64,000 nt of DNA from Rhizobium sp. P38BS-XIX (GCF_012641435.1 NZ_JABAIJ010000008.1:186001-250000), one strand, 5' to 3'; shown: positions 33,532-43,117, counted from the first letter of the stretch. Made by a program: numbers and translations. Notes: generated by a model not told the origin, from the sequence alone.

Positions 33532-35265
33532 ATGGCCGCCCCAACCTCTTCCGCCACTCCCGAAGCGACGCTTGCAACTCAAGCCTGGTGGAAGCGCGCC
33601 GTCGTCTATCAGGTCTATCCCCGGAGTTTTTCCGATGCCAATGGCGATGGCATCGGCGATCTGCGTGGTCTGATCGATCGCATCGATTATCTCGCCTGGC
33701 TCGGCATCGACGTCATCTGGCTTTCTCCCGTCTATCCCTCGCCGCAAGACGATAACGGTTATGACATCAGCGACTATCGCGACATCGATCCGTTGTTCGG
33801 CTCGCTTGCCGATTTCGATGAGCTGATCGAAAAAATGCACGCGCATGATATGCGGCTGCTGATGGATCTGGTGGTCAACCACACGTCGGACGAACACCCA
33901 TGGTTCATCGAATCGCGCTCTTCACGCAACAATCCGAAGCGCGACTGGTATTACTGGCGGGATCGCAAGGCCGATGGCTCTGCGCCCAACAACTGGCAGT
34001 CGCGCTTTTCGGGGTCGGCCTGGGAGCATGACGAGGCGACCGATCAATCCTATCTGCATCTTTTCTCACGCAAGCAGCCGGATCTTAATTGGGAAAACCC
34101 GGAACTGCGCGGCGCCGTATACGACATGATGCGCTGGTGGCTGGATCGCGGCGTGGACGGCTTCCGCATGGATGTCATCAACTTCATTTCCAAGGTTGAT
34201 GGCCTGCCGGACGCCACTGGAACAGGCCCGTCGAGCGATGGTCGGCAGCACTATATCCACGGTCCGCGCCTGCTGGAATTTCTGAGCGAAATGCGACGCG
34301 AGGTTTTCGACGGCCGCGACAAGGTCCTGTTGACAGTCGGCGAAACGCCGCAAGCGATCGTCGACCATGCGACAGCGCTGACCGATGAAAAATCGGGTGC
34401 GCTCAACATGGTTTTCCAGTTCGCGCACATGCAGGTGGATCAGATCGGCGCGACACGCTGGGCTCCGACCGCGCTGGAACTCCCCAAGCTCAAGGCCGTC
34501 ATGGGCCATTGGCAGGATGGACTGGCAGTTGCCGGCTGGAACAGCCTCTACTTCAACAACCACGATCAACCGCGCGCGCTTTCTCGCTGGGGCAATACCA
34601 GCCGGTACCACGTTCAATCGGCCAAGGCGATCGCGACGATCCTGCATATGCATCGCGGCACGCCCTATGTCTATCAGGGTGAAGAGATCGGCATGACCAA
34701 TCCCGAACTGAAAACGGTCGACGATCTTCTCGATATCCAGTCGCGCAACTACTACCTCTCACGCATGGCGGCCGACCCCGCGCAGGATTCGGAAGCGTTA
34801 ATGCGCATCGTCAGGCCGATGGCACGCGACAATGCCCGCAGCCCGGTTCAATGGGATGCCGGCACCAATGCCGGCTTTACGACGGGCACGCCGTGGATGG
34901 CCATCAATCCCAATTACAAGACGATCAACGTCGAGACCGAAAAGGCAGATCCGAACTCTGTCCTGCATCACTACCGGCATTTGATTGCGTTGCGGCATGA
35001 GAACGATGTGATCGCCTATGGCAGTTCAACGCTTGAAGCGCTCGACGATCCACAGCTCTATATCATCATTCGTGCCCTGGGCGATCAGCGTGCGGTCATG
35101 CTCGCCAATGTCTCGTCCGAACCGGCGATGGTCGATGGCGCCGCCTATGCATCAGCTGGTCTCAATCTGGTTTCGAGCAACTATGAAGACTCCCCTCGGC
35201 AGCCGGAAGCGGTGAAGACGTTGCGGCCCTGGGAAGCGCTGGTGTTCCTCTCGCCTGCACGATAG
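33532..35265 (+). CDS. GH13 alpha-glucosidase (alpha-amylase family)
   Basis: A 577-residue glycoside hydrolase family 13 enzyme. WWKRAVVYQVYPRSFSDANGDGIGDLRGL and the conserved DLVVNHTSDEHPWF open the (beta/alpha)8 barrel. GFRMDVINFISK holds the nucleophile Asp (about residue 210), LLTVGETPQ the acid/base Glu (about 270), and FNNHDQPRALSRWG the transition-state Asp (about 342). It hydrolyses terminal alpha-glucosides such as sucrose, maltose or isomaltose-type sugars. No signal peptide, so cytoplasmic. No sugar transporter adjoins it. Confidence 0.88.
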   Translation: MAAPTSSATPEATLATQAWWKRAVVYQVYPRSFSDANGDGIGDLRGLIDRIDYLAWLGIDVIWLSPVYPSPQDDNGYDISDYRDIDPLFGSLADFDELIEKMHAHDMRLLMDLVVNHTSDEHPWFIESRSSRNNPKRDWYYWRDRKADGSAPNNWQSRFSGSAWEHDEATDQSYLHLFSRKQPDLNWENPELRGAVYDMMRWWLDRGVDGFRMDVINFISKVDGLPDATGTGPSSDGRQHYIHGPRLLEFLSEMRREVFDGRDKVLLTVGETPQAIVDHATALTDEKSGALNMVFQFAHMQVDQIGATRWAPTALELPKLKAVMGHWQDGLAVAGWNSLYFNNHDQPRALSRWGNTSRYHVQSAKAIATILHMHRGTPYVYQGEEIGMTNPELKTVDDLLDIQSRNYYLSRMAADPAQDSEALMRIVRPMARDNARSPVQWDAGTNAGFTTGTPWMAINPNYKTINVETEKADPNSVLHHYRHLIALRHENDVIAYGSSTLEALDDPQLYIIIRALGDQRAVMLANVSSEPAMVDGAAYASAGLNLVSSNYEDSPRQPEAVKTLRPWEALVFLSPAR

Positions 35266-35361
35266 GCCGCGATATTCCTTGTCCGATGACCTTCTATGGG
35301 TTGAGCCCCATTCTCAACTATGGCATCGACGATGCGAGCGCAGATTGAATGAGGTATAGTG

Positions 35362-36045
35362 ATGACGAACGATGCCATCGAAAAAATCAGCACCTGGTAC
35401 ATCGACCCGGATGCAGAAGATAAAATGGCTGATGGTCACGCCCCGATTTGGCGTCACCTGATAGACATCATCGTTGAGCGCGACCTTTCGTCGAAAAGCG
35501 TGCTCGACTTCGGCTGCAATCAAGGCGGGTTGTTGCGTCATCTCTATGCCATGCGCCCTTTTCGCAAGGCGCTCGGCGTCGATATTGCAGAAACGTCGAT
35601 CGCCAAGGCGGAAGCGCTGAAGGGCAACTTGCCTGTCCAGCATGAGGTTGCCGGCAGACTCGATGGATGGATCGAGGAATTCGACCTGGCGATCAGTCAC
35701 GAAGTGATCTATCTCGTGCCCGATATCGCCGCTCACGCAGCCGACATCTTCAAAGCGCTGAAATCAGGCGGCGTCTACTATGCCGTGACGGGCTGCCACA
35801 CGGATAATCCCCTGTGGCCAAAGTGGCGGGAACTGGTGGCAAAACGCACCAACACGGTCGTTCAGGACCGCTCAATCACCGACTACGGCCGCGCCTTCGA
35901 GGCCGCCGGCTTCAAGGTCTCGGCGCGTAAGCTTGAATATGACGGCTTCATCCCCTTTGTGGCCGATGGCTGGACACCCGATTTTGCCGATGCGCTGAAC
36001 TATTATTCGCAGACCAAAATCGTCTTCAGGCTCGTCAAGCCGTAG
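35362..36045 (+). CDS. Class I SAM-dependent methyltransferase
   Basis: A 227-residue Methyltransf_11/12-type protein. Motif I is SVLDFGCNQGGLLRHL (about residues 39-54), then ALGVDIAETSIAKAEAL, and FDLAISHEVIYLV as motif IV. No specific substrate signature is visible. ATG 35362 has GAGG seven bases upstream. Its 3' end overlaps the convergent FecE-like ATPase gene by 11 bases. It is not obviously part of the neighbouring operons. Confidence 0.8.
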   Translation: MTNDAIEKISTWYIDPDAEDKMADGHAPIWRHLIDIIVERDLSSKSVLDFGCNQGGLLRHLYAMRPFRKALGVDIAETSIAKAEALKGNLPVQHEVAGRLDGWIEEFDLAISHEVIYLVPDIAAHAADIFKALKSGGVYYAVTGCHTDNPLWPKWRELVAKRTNTVVQDRSITDYGRAFEAAGFKVSARKLEYDGFIPFVADGWTPDFADALNYYSQTKIVFRLVKP

Positions 36046-36832
36046 TTTCGCGAAGGCGAGCGAGTTCGACGTCGAAATGCGGCGGGCTCTCTGCAGACAT
36101 CCGCACGAAACGGCCTTTGACCCGGAAAATCTGCTGGACGAGTTCCGTCTCAGCCAATTCGTCGGGTCGGCCGTCAAAGCGCAGCTTGCCTTTTTCCAGA
36201 AGCGATATGCGATCGCTGACGGCGATCGCCTGATTGATGTCGTGGATGGCCATCACAACCGTGACACCCCTCTCGCGGCTGAGGCGATGGACGAGATCAA
36301 GCACTTCGACCTGATAACCGATATCGAGAAAGGAGGTAGGCTCGTCCAGCAGCAAAATACCTGCCTGCTGAGCAAGCGCGGCGGATATCCATGCCCTTTG
36401 CCGCTCGCCTCCCGAAAGTTGCTGGAGGCTGCGATCGGCAAGCGCTGAAAGGCCGGTGCTCTCGAGCGCCCAGTCGATCGCTTTCTCGTCTTCCGGTCCA
36501 TAGGAGCCGAACAACCCCACATGCGCATAGCGCCCCTGACGCACAAGCTGCGCAACGGTCATTTCGTCGGGGGCGGTCGGTTGCTGCGGCAAAAAGGCGA
36601 GCTCACGCGCCAAGACGCGGCGAGACATCGAGGCGACCGGCATATCGCCGACCACTGCTTTGCCCTTTGCAGGTTTGATAAGCCCCGCGAGCGCGTGAAG
36701 CGCCGTGCTCTTGCCGGAACCGTTCGGTCCGATCAGAGCCCGGACTTCTCCTTTTTCCAAGGTCAGGCTGAAATGATCGAGCGCCGTTCTTTGGCCATAG
36801 ACGACCGAAAGGTCGAAACAGGATAGGGACAT
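36035..36832 (-). CDS. Ferric-siderophore ABC ATPase (FecE/FhuC-like)
   Basis: A 265-residue ATPase. Walker A is LIGPNGSGKSTALHALAG, signature QLSGGERQRAWISAALAQ and Walker B ILLLDEPTSFLDIGYQVEVL. The LDIGYQ after Walker B is the FecE/FhuC hallmark. ATG 36832 (MSLSCFDLSV) has GAGG upstream; ATG 36844 overlaps the permease stop. It powers the FecCD-type permeases upstream in the operon. Confidence 0.9.
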   Translation of the reverse strand: MSLSCFDLSVVYGQRTALDHFSLTLEKGEVRALIGPNGSGKSTALHALAGLIKPAKGKAVVGDMPVASMSRRVLARELAFLPQQPTAPDEMTVAQLVRQGRYAHVGLFGSYGPEDEKAIDWALESTGLSALADRSLQQLSGGERQRAWISAALAQQAGILLLDEPTSFLDIGYQVEVLDLVHRLSRERGVTVVMAIHDINQAIAVSDRISLLEKGKLRFDGRPDELAETELVQQIFRVKGRFVRMSAESPPHFDVELARLRETTA

Positions 36833-36840
36833 TTTTCGCC

Positions 36841-37878
36841 TCATGGCGTCTTGCGCAAAAGAAAGAGCATAAGCGGAACGCCACAGACTGCCGTGACGAC
36901 GCCGATCGGAATTTCCTCGGCTTGTCCAAGCAGGCGGCCGAGAAGATCGCACAGCGTGACCACGACAGCGCCCAACACGATCGTCAGGACGAGTGAGACT
37001 CGGAATTCGCGACCGGCCAGGAAACGAGCGAGATGAGGCACGATCAAACCGACGAAAACAATTGGGCCGACGGCGCCAACGGCGCTGGCTGCAAGCATGC
37101 AGGACACCATCAGCGCGATCGAGAATTGCCGGCGATAGGCAAGGCCAAAGGAGCGCGCAACGACCGCGTCGAACTGAAGCAGCTCAAGCGGGCGGACAAT
37201 GACGGGCAGCATCAGAAGGCCGATGATCGTGAACGGCAAAAGGAAGATTGCATGGCTCCAGGTGCGGGCATACAGGCTTCCTGAAAGCCATTCCAGAATG
37301 ATCTCGATGCGCTCCGACCCCCAGCCCGCAATCAGTCCGACGGCAACCGCATGCAGCACAGCGCCAATCGCCACACCGCACAGCGTGATGCGGATCGCGC
37401 TGAGACCGAGGCGAAACGCAAGCAGGTATATCACGCCGCCTGCAAGCATTCCGCCGGCCATGCCTGCGGCGGGCAACCATTCGATTGGCAATTGAACGAG
37501 TGTATTGGTGTTGGTTCCGGGATGGACATAGACCGTCAGCAACAGAAAGAGCGTCACGGATAGTGTCGCCCCCTGCGACACGCCCATCAACGAAGGATCC
37601 GCAAGCGGATTTCGTGTGATCGACTGAAGCAGATAGCCGGCGAGCCCGAAATTGATCCCAGCGAGAATACCGGTGACGATGCGCGGCAGTCGAATATCGA
37701 GGATGATGGTTCGCGCCTCCGCGGAACCGCCGCCCGTGAGAACGGAAGTCACATCATGCAATGGAATATCCGCCACACCGAAGACGATCGCAGCAGCCAG
37801 GGACGCGATGCTGAGGATGGCGAGGGAAGCAATCATGCGCATGCCGGGTGCCGGTCGGTGGAGCATCGCGGAAGTCAT
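36841..37878 (-). CDS. Ferric-siderophore ABC permease (FecCD family, FecD-like)
   Basis: A 345-residue FecCD permease with about nine to ten TM segments. Conserved stretches include IRLPRIVTGILAGINFGLAGYLLQSITRNPLADPSLMGVSQGA and GPIVFVGLIVPHLARFL. The first is the FecCD cytoplasmic gate/ATPase contact. ATG 37878 lies in a TGATG overlap with the upstream permease. The pair of FecCD genes indicates a heterodimeric channel. Confidence 0.9.
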   Translation of the reverse strand: MTSAMLHRPAPGMRMIASLAILSIASLAAAIVFGVADIPLHDVTSVLTGGGSAEARTIILDIRLPRIVTGILAGINFGLAGYLLQSITRNPLADPSLMGVSQGATLSVTLFLLLTVYVHPGTNTNTLVQLPIEWLPAAGMAGGMLAGGVIYLLAFRLGLSAIRITLCGVAIGAVLHAVAVGLIAGWGSERIEIILEWLSGSLYARTWSHAIFLLPFTIIGLLMLPVIVRPLELLQFDAVVARSFGLAYRRQFSIALMVSCMLAASAVGAVGPIVFVGLIVPHLARFLAGREFRVSLVLTIVLGAVVVTLCDLLGRLLGQAEEIPIGVVTAVCGVPLMLFLLRKTP

Positions 37879-38891
37879 CACTGCCCCCCGGCCAGATCGA
37901 GCCGGCCTTTCTGGACAAGATAGATGAAGATTGGACCGCCGATGAGCGCCGTGATGATCCCGACGGGCAATTCCCGTGGCAGTGCGGCACTGCGACCGAT
38001 GACGTCGGCGATCGTGACGATGAAGGCGCCGAGCGCCGCGCTAAGCCCGATCTGCAATCCGACCGTTTGTGGTTTGAGCAACCGGGCAATATGCGGAGAG
38101 GCAAGACCGACAAACGCCACCGGACCTGCGATCGGCGCGACCCCCGCGACCGGGATGACCGCGAGGACCAGAAGCAGCGGCTTCCAGACGGACAATTGAA
38201 GCCCCATTGCCGCTGCGGCATGGTCGCTCAGCATCAGCATTCCAATGACGCGCCGCAGGATCAGCGCACCCGCGAGGCCGACGAAACACCAGGGCAGCAT
38301 GTAAAAGAGATGAGACCATGTTCGCCCCTGAAACCCGCCGGTCAGCCAAAAGAGCAGCGAGGCCGATTGCGGTCCGGTCAGCAAGAGCACGTAGGTGGTG
38401 ATCGCCCCCAGAAATAGCGAGACGCTGATGCCGCCAAGCGCAAGCTGCAGCGGACGTGCCTGGCCGCCGCGTGAGACCCAGAACGTAACCGCCGCCGCCG
38501 ACAGGCCGCCGACAAGGCCGACGAACGGATAAAGCGCTGGTGAAATGAAGGGAGCGAAGACAAGACAGCACACGATAGGCGCCACCGCACCTGCGGTCAC
38601 GCCGGTAATGCCGGGATCAGCCAGCGGGTTGCGTGTCAATGTCTGGAGAATGTAACCGGATACGGCCAAGCCCGCGCCGCTGGCCGCCGCCGTCAGACTT
38701 CGCGGCAGCCGGAGGGTCCACACGAAGATCGAATCGATCTTGCCGTCGGGATGCAGGAGTTCGCGGATTGCCGTCGCCGCAGACATGGGCCGGGTGCCGA
38801 GAAGGAGCCCCACGAACACCACTGCGGCCGACAGGATGATGAGCACCCCGATCGTCAGCGCCGATTGCCGTGGGCTCATATCCGCCGTCAC
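37878..38891 (-). CDS. Ferric-siderophore ABC permease (FecCD family, FecC-like)
   Basis: A 337-residue FecCD permease with LRLPRSLTAAASGAGLAVSGYILQTLTRNPLADPGITGVTAGAVAPIV and GPVAFVGLASPHIARLL. The start is GTG 38891 or ATG 38879; the ribosome-binding signal is weak for both. It begins six bases after the binding-protein stop, so both are coupled. With its partner and the FecE-like ATPase it forms the inner-membrane importer. Confidence 0.9.
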   Translation of the reverse strand: MTADMSPRQSALTIGVLIILSAAVVFVGLLLGTRPMSAATAIRELLHPDGKIDSIFVWTLRLPRSLTAAASGAGLAVSGYILQTLTRNPLADPGITGVTAGAVAPIVCCLVFAPFISPALYPFVGLVGGLSAAAVTFWVSRGGQARPLQLALGGISVSLFLGAITTYVLLLTGPQSASLLFWLTGGFQGRTWSHLFYMLPWCFVGLAGALILRRVIGMLMLSDHAAAAMGLQLSVWKPLLLVLAVIPVAGVAPIAGPVAFVGLASPHIARLLKPQTVGLQIGLSAALGAFIVTIADVIGRSAALPRELPVGIITALIGGPIFIYLVQKGRLDLAGGQ

Positions 38892-38897
38892 CGTCGC

Positions 38898-39866
38898 TCA
38901 GTTCTGCAGTTCCGCCGGGATCATCTTGGCAGCCTCGGCGTGCACATCGACGGCCGGGAAAGCATCCGGATAGAGATAGTGGGCTGCTTCACGAAGGACC
39001 ATTTGACGAGCGATCGGACCATTCGTCTCGACCCATTCATCACCGACGTAGTAGACATGATTATTCTTCACCGCCGAAAGCTGCGACCAGATCGGATTGC
39101 TCTCGTGCGGACGATCCGGTCCGGAATCGTAGACGAAGATCACTTCCGGATCCTTCTCCAGCAGGCTCTCAAGGCTGAGATCCACGCCGAATGGACCACC
39201 GGGCGTCTTCGCGCCAACAATATTATCACCACCAAGCGCAGCGACGATCGAAGCGGCGGTATTTTCGGTATGGAATGCGAATGGTGTTGCGCCGCCCCAC
39301 ATGATCACGAAGCGCGGATGGTTGTTCTTGGGCGCTTTGGCGACATAGTCGGCGAGATCCTTACGGAAATCGCTGTTCAGCTGCTCACCGCGTTCCGGCT
39401 TACCGAGCAGCTTTGCCAGTTCCGCGATTTCGCGATCGCTTTCGTCGAGAAGTTCCATGTTGTAGGCAACATAGGGCGCGATGTTCTGAAGTTGCGCGGC
39501 GTTGCCGATGGTGTAGCGACGAATGGCGACGATCAGGTCCGGCTTTGCTTCTGCGGGGAGTTCCAGATTCGGCTTGGCACGTTGACCGACCTGCTTGAGT
39601 TGTGAGGTGAGCCCCAGCAGATAAGCCGGTTCGCGTCCGGCCGTCATGTAGGTGGTCGCAACCGGTTTGATGCCCAACGCAAACGCGACGTCATCGGCAA
39701 AGTAGGAAATCGACGCGATCCGCTTCGGCTGAGCCGGCACTTGGACGCTGACGCCACGATCATCGACAACGGAAACGGTTTTTGCGTCCGCAGCGAACGC
39801 GGCTCCTTGCGAAAGCATCGTGACAATACCGACCACCGACGCAATTGCGTATCCAACCTTCGCCAT
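38898..39866 (-). CDS. Ferric-siderophore substrate-binding protein (FecB-like)
   Basis: A 322-residue Peripla_BP_2 protein. The signal peptide is MAKVGYAIASVVGIVTMLSQGAAFA. The mature form begins DAKTVSVVDDRGVSVQVPAQPKRIASISYFADDVAFALGIKPVATTY, the classic FecB/BtuF opening. Further landmarks are NAAQLQNIAPYVAY and VIFVYDSGPDRPHE. ATG 39866 has GGAGGG seven bases upstream. First gene of the fecBCDE-type operon, preceded by an IRO-like iron-response box at 39914. The siderophore type is not predictable. Confidence 0.9.
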   Translation of the reverse strand: MAKVGYAIASVVGIVTMLSQGAAFAADAKTVSVVDDRGVSVQVPAQPKRIASISYFADDVAFALGIKPVATTYMTAGREPAYLLGLTSQLKQVGQRAKPNLELPAEAKPDLIVAIRRYTIGNAAQLQNIAPYVAYNMELLDESDREIAELAKLLGKPERGEQLNSDFRKDLADYVAKAPKNNHPRFVIMWGGATPFAFHTENTAASIVAALGGDNIVGAKTPGGPFGVDLSLESLLEKDPEVIFVYDSGPDRPHESNPIWSQLSAVKNNHVYYVGDEWVETNGPIARQMVLREAAHYLYPDAFPAVDVHAEAAKMIPAELQN

Positions 39867-39913
39867 TGCAAACCCTCCTATTGACTGCCTCAACAGGACT
39901 TAGTCAAAAAAGA

Positions 39914-39928
39914 TGATTTTAACAATCA
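39914..39928. promoter_or_regulatory. Candidate IRO box (TGA-N9-TCA) upstream of the siderophore importer
   Basis: TGATTTTAACAATCA at 39914-39928 has the TGA-N9-TCA form of rhizobial IRO boxes bound by the iron regulator RirA. It is 48 bases upstream of the FecB-like start codon, in an AT-rich stretch. The association with an iron-uptake operon supports the call; RirA itself is not in the window. Confidence 0.6.
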
Positions 39929-40073
39929 TGATTTTAGATCGGGCGATAAACGATTGCCGCTATGGATCCCACTTCAAGAGGCGGCAACCCGATCAGGTCG
40001 CCGCCCTATAGATCGACGCGTAGAGATGACCCGCGGCCATGCCGGGACAAATCCAGCCATCGCTTGAAGCAGA

Positions 40074-41012
40074 TCAGCCCTGCAGCAGGGCGTTGACAGC
40101 ATTGGCGGCTGGCTTGCCGTCAAAGGTCGTGACACCCTTCAGCCAAGGGGTTACCACATCGGGATGGGCCTTCAGCCAATCCTTCGCGGCGGCCTTCGGC
40201 TCTTTGCCGTCGTTGAGAATGCCGTTCATGATCTGGTTTTCCATGTCGACCGTAAAGCGCAGGTTGGTCACGAATTTCGTGACGTTGGGACACTCGGCGC
40301 CATAGCCGTTGCGGATATCGGTGTAGACTTCGGCGCCACCATAGTTCGCTCCGAAATACGCGTCGCCGCCGGCGAGATAGTCGATCTTATAGCGGGTGTT
40401 CATGGGATGCGGCGCCCAGCCGAGGAAGACGATCCATTCATTGGCCTTGGTCGCCTTCTCGACCTGCGAGAGCATGCCCTGCTCCGACGATTCGATAAGC
40501 TCCCAATCCTTCAGTCCGAAGTCGCCCTTGGCGATCATATCGAGGATCAGGCGGTTGCCGTTGTTGCCGGGCTCGATTCCGTAAATCTTGCGCCCGAACT
40601 TGTCGGCGAATTTCTGCAGATCCGCAAAGTCCTTTACACCGGCGTCGGCCACATATTGCGGAACGGCGAACGTATATTTCGCGCCTGTCAGGTTCGGGCC
40701 GCTCACCTCGATCGACTTGTCGTCCAGAAACGGCTTGCGGTCGGTTTCCATGCTGGGTTGCCAGTCGCCGAGATAGACGTCGATCTGCTTGTTCTTCATG
40801 CTTGTATATGTCACGGGAATGGAAAGAAGCTTGCTGTCGGGCGTGTAGCCAAGCGCCTCGAGCAGCGTTGTTGCAACGGCCGTTGTCGAGGTAATGTCGG
40901 TCCAGCCGACATCGGAAAAGTGCACCGTTCGACAGCTGTCAGGCTCGGCCGCCGCGGCGACGCCGATCATGAAGGCCAGTCCGAAAGTTGATCCCAGAAT
41001 TTGTTTCAGCAT
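40074..41012 (-). CDS. choX: Choline/betaine-type substrate-binding protein (ChoX-like)
   Basis: A 312-residue OpuAC/ChoX family binding protein. The signal peptide is MLKQILGSTFGLAFMIGVAAAA. Aromatic-box candidates are DVGWTDI (Trp and Asp near residue 37), LGDWQPSM and LGWAPHP, matching the Trp residues of ChoX that cage the trimethylammonium group. ATG 41012 has GGGAA eight bases upstream. It is the last gene of the Rieske/GMC operon and has no permease or ATPase beside it, so it must borrow a transporter or deliver substrate otherwise. Confidence 0.83.
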   Translation of the reverse strand: MLKQILGSTFGLAFMIGVAAAAEPDSCRTVHFSDVGWTDITSTTAVATTLLEALGYTPDSKLLSIPVTYTSMKNKQIDVYLGDWQPSMETDRKPFLDDKSIEVSGPNLTGAKYTFAVPQYVADAGVKDFADLQKFADKFGRKIYGIEPGNNGNRLILDMIAKGDFGLKDWELIESSEQGMLSQVEKATKANEWIVFLGWAPHPMNTRYKIDYLAGGDAYFGANYGGAEVYTDIRNGYGAECPNVTKFVTNLRFTVDMENQIMNGILNDGKEPKAAAKDWLKAHPDVVTPWLKGVTTFDGKPAANAVNALLQG

Positions 41013-41069
41013 TGATGTGTTCCCTGTTTTGGTTTCTGTTGTCATGCACTGCGAAACGAAAAAGGCGGC

Positions 41070-41894
41070 TCACCAAAGTGCGCCGCCCGTGAGCTGGATG
41101 TTCTCCATTGTGATGCCTTTTCCACCCTCGCCGCAGAGAAAGGCAGCGAGGGCGGCCACCTCATCGGATTGGATGAGGCGATTTTGAGGATTTTGGCGGG
41201 TAATGTCCGAGATAGCGTCCTCGACCGTTCTTCCCCTGCCTTCGCGCTCGACGAGTTCCCGCACATTGTTGCGCATCAGCTCGGTCTCGACCCATGTCGG
41301 GCTGATCATCACGCAGGTGACGCGGTGCGGGGCGCCCTCGAGCGCCACGCACCGCGTCAGGCCGAGCAATCCCGATTTTGAGGCGCAGTAAGCCGGATTG
41401 TCCTTCCAGCCGACACTCGCTGCCGTCGACCCGATATTGATGATCCGACCCCATTGTCGTTCGATCATGCCGGGAAGGCACGCCCGCGTCATCCGGAAGG
41501 CGCCGGTCAGGTTGGTGTCGATAATCCTGAGCCAAAGTTCATCCGAGTGTCCGCAAACCGGCTGCTCACTGGTCATGCCGGCAGAGTTGACGAGAATGTC
41601 CGCCGGTCCGCAGACGGCTTCCGCCTCACGTATGAACTGCGCGATCGTATCGGGGTCTCTCACGTCGAGATGGCCGAAATAGACGATGCCGCCATATCCA
41701 GAAAGGCGTTCGCGCGCTTCGACAATATGTTCGGATTCGCGAGCGATGGCCTCACCGTTTTTCCGATCAGCCAGCGCACGGGAGCCGACGGCGATCTTTG
41801 CGCCCTCGGCGGCGAGAGCCTGCGCGATTGCGAGACCTTGGCCGGTCAGTCCGCCGGTGATGATAGCGCTGCGACCTTCCAGCTTGTTGGTCAT
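41070..41894 (-). CDS. Short-chain dehydrogenase/reductase
   Basis: A 274-residue SDR. The cofactor loop GGLTGQGLAIAQAL is a GxxxGxG variant (about residues 14-27). The catalytic Ser is in IINIGSTAASVGW and the YxxxK is YCASKSG (Tyr and Lys about residues 165-169). It ends with the C-terminal GKGITMENIQLTGGALW typical of classical SDRs. ATG 41894 overlaps the FAD reductase stop (ATGA). It may oxidise an alcohol made by the cluster's oxygenase or dehydrogenase. Confidence 0.85.
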   Translation of the reverse strand: MTNKLEGRSAIITGGLTGQGLAIAQALAAEGAKIAVGSRALADRKNGEAIARESEHIVEARERLSGYGGIVYFGHLDVRDPDTIAQFIREAEAVCGPADILVNSAGMTSEQPVCGHSDELWLRIIDTNLTGAFRMTRACLPGMIERQWGRIINIGSTAASVGWKDNPAYCASKSGLLGLTRCVALEGAPHRVTCVMISPTWVETELMRNNVRELVEREGRGRTVEDAISDITRQNPQNRLIQSDEVAALAAFLCGEGGKGITMENIQLTGGALW

Positions 41895-43117
41895 GCGCGG
41901 AGCAACTGTTTCAGATCGCTGGATGGATCGGCAAGCGTCGACGGATGCGGATTGATGCCCAATTCGAGCATCTTCCTGCCCAGGAGATAGGCCGTCGCGT
42001 CGTTCAGCGCATCGACCGACAGGAACACTCCTTCTTTGAAATACCAGACCGAGTAGGTTCTCTCGCGGCTGCCGGGACGCACAAGTGTCTGATCGTAGCC
42101 GAGATTGAAGCCGGCAATCTGCAGTTTGACGTCATATTGATCCGACCAGAACCAGGGCTTCGGCCGATAGGGTTCGGTGCCGCCGGCTATCACTGCGGCG
42201 ATGGCCTCGGCTTGATCGACGGCATTCTGCACCGATTCAAAGCGGATACGACCGCCCTGCCAGGGAAAGGAGGCGCAGTCGCCGGCAGCAAAGATGGATG
42301 GATCGGACGTCCGGCCGAATTCGTCAACGACAATGCCGTTTTTGACGTCAAGCTCGGCAGCATCGGCCAGTTGATCGTTCGGAAGTACGCCAATTCCGAC
42401 GATAACGCAGTCGAGATCGATCACCGAGCCATCGGATAGCTTGGCGGCACAGACATGGCCATCCTTGCCGATGAGGTGCTCGAGGCCGGTCCTTTCGCGG
42501 ATGATCACGCCATGGGCCTGATGGATCGATCGCATGATGTCGGCCGTTTCGCTGGCGGACGTCCGCTGGAGGATGCGGTCGGCCATTTCGATCACGGTCA
42601 CGTTCAGCCCGTGATGGCGTGCCACCGCTGCGGCCTCAAGCCCGATATAACCACCGCCGATGATCAATACGCGGCGCCCCGGCAGCATCGCTTCCGCCAG
42701 CAGATCTGCGTCCCGCTTGTCGCGCATGACATAGACCCCACGCAACGCGCCGCCGCCGGCCGCAGGCAGTTGGCGAGGCGTCGATCCGGTCGCCAGCAGC
42801 AAGGTTCCGTAGTCCAGAACCGCGCCAGTCCCCAACACAACCTGCTTTTTGTCCCGCCGGATTTCCTCGACCCATGTCGAAAGGTGGATGTCGACCCGAT
42901 TATCGACATACCATTGCTGCGGCCGGAACAGCAGCCGCTCGAAGCTCATATCGCCAACCAGATACTTCTTCGACAATGGCGGCCGCTGATAAGGCAGAAC
43001 ATCCTCCGCCCCGACGATCGTGATCGGACGGTGGTCGTTGAGCGCACGTAGCTTTGCTGCAGCCGCAAAGCCCGCTTGACCGGCGCCAACGATGAGAAGT
43101 CTCTCGGCTTTATCCAT
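41891..43117 (-). CDS. FAD-dependent ferredoxin reductase (rhodocoxin/putidaredoxin reductase type)
   Basis: A 408-residue pyridine-nucleotide-disulphide-fold reductase. FAD site LLIVGAGQAGFAAAAKL (residues 6-22), NAD(P)H site VLIIGGGYIGLEAAAVARHHG (about 150), and IFAAGDCASFPW (FAD second motif). The C-terminal ~80 residues are the Reductase_C domain. It passes electrons from NAD(P)H to a ferredoxin, presumably for the Rieske oxygenase. No ferredoxin gene is in the operon. ATG 43117 is the family start; the longer frame reaches 43279 but is not conserved. Confidence 0.87.
   Translation of the reverse strand: MDKAERLLIVGAGQAGFAAAAKLRALNDHRPITIVGAEDVLPYQRPPLSKKYLVGDMSFERLLFRPQQWYVDNRVDIHLSTWVEEIRRDKKQVVLGTGAVLDYGTLLLATGSTPRQLPAAGGGALRGVYVMRDKRDADLLAEAMLPGRRVLIIGGGYIGLEAAAVARHHGLNVTVIEMADRILQRTSASETADIMRSIHQAHGVIIRERTGLEHLIGKDGHVCAAKLSDGSVIDLDCVIVGIGVLPNDQLADAAELDVKNGIVVDEFGRTSDPSIFAAGDCASFPWQGGRIRFESVQNAVDQAEAIAAVIAGGTEPYRPKPWFWSDQYDVKLQIAGFNLGYDQTLVRPGSRERTYSVWYFKEGVFLSVDALNDATAYLLGRKMLELGINPHPSTLADPSSDLKQLLRA

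Noticed and set aside
38751..39605. A 284-residue plus-strand open frame
   Set aside because: Antisense to the FecB-like gene, which has a clear signal peptide and conserved domain.
39900..39910. TTGACT as a -35 for the siderophore operon
   Set aside because: A -10 at the right distance would leave a leader too short to contain the GGAGGG ribosome-binding site.
39954..39987. TTGCCGC...GCGGCAA inverted repeat after the ChoX-like gene
   Set aside because: Seven-base arms with a 20-base loop, no U-run and more than 80 bases beyond the stop codon; could not be supported as a terminator.
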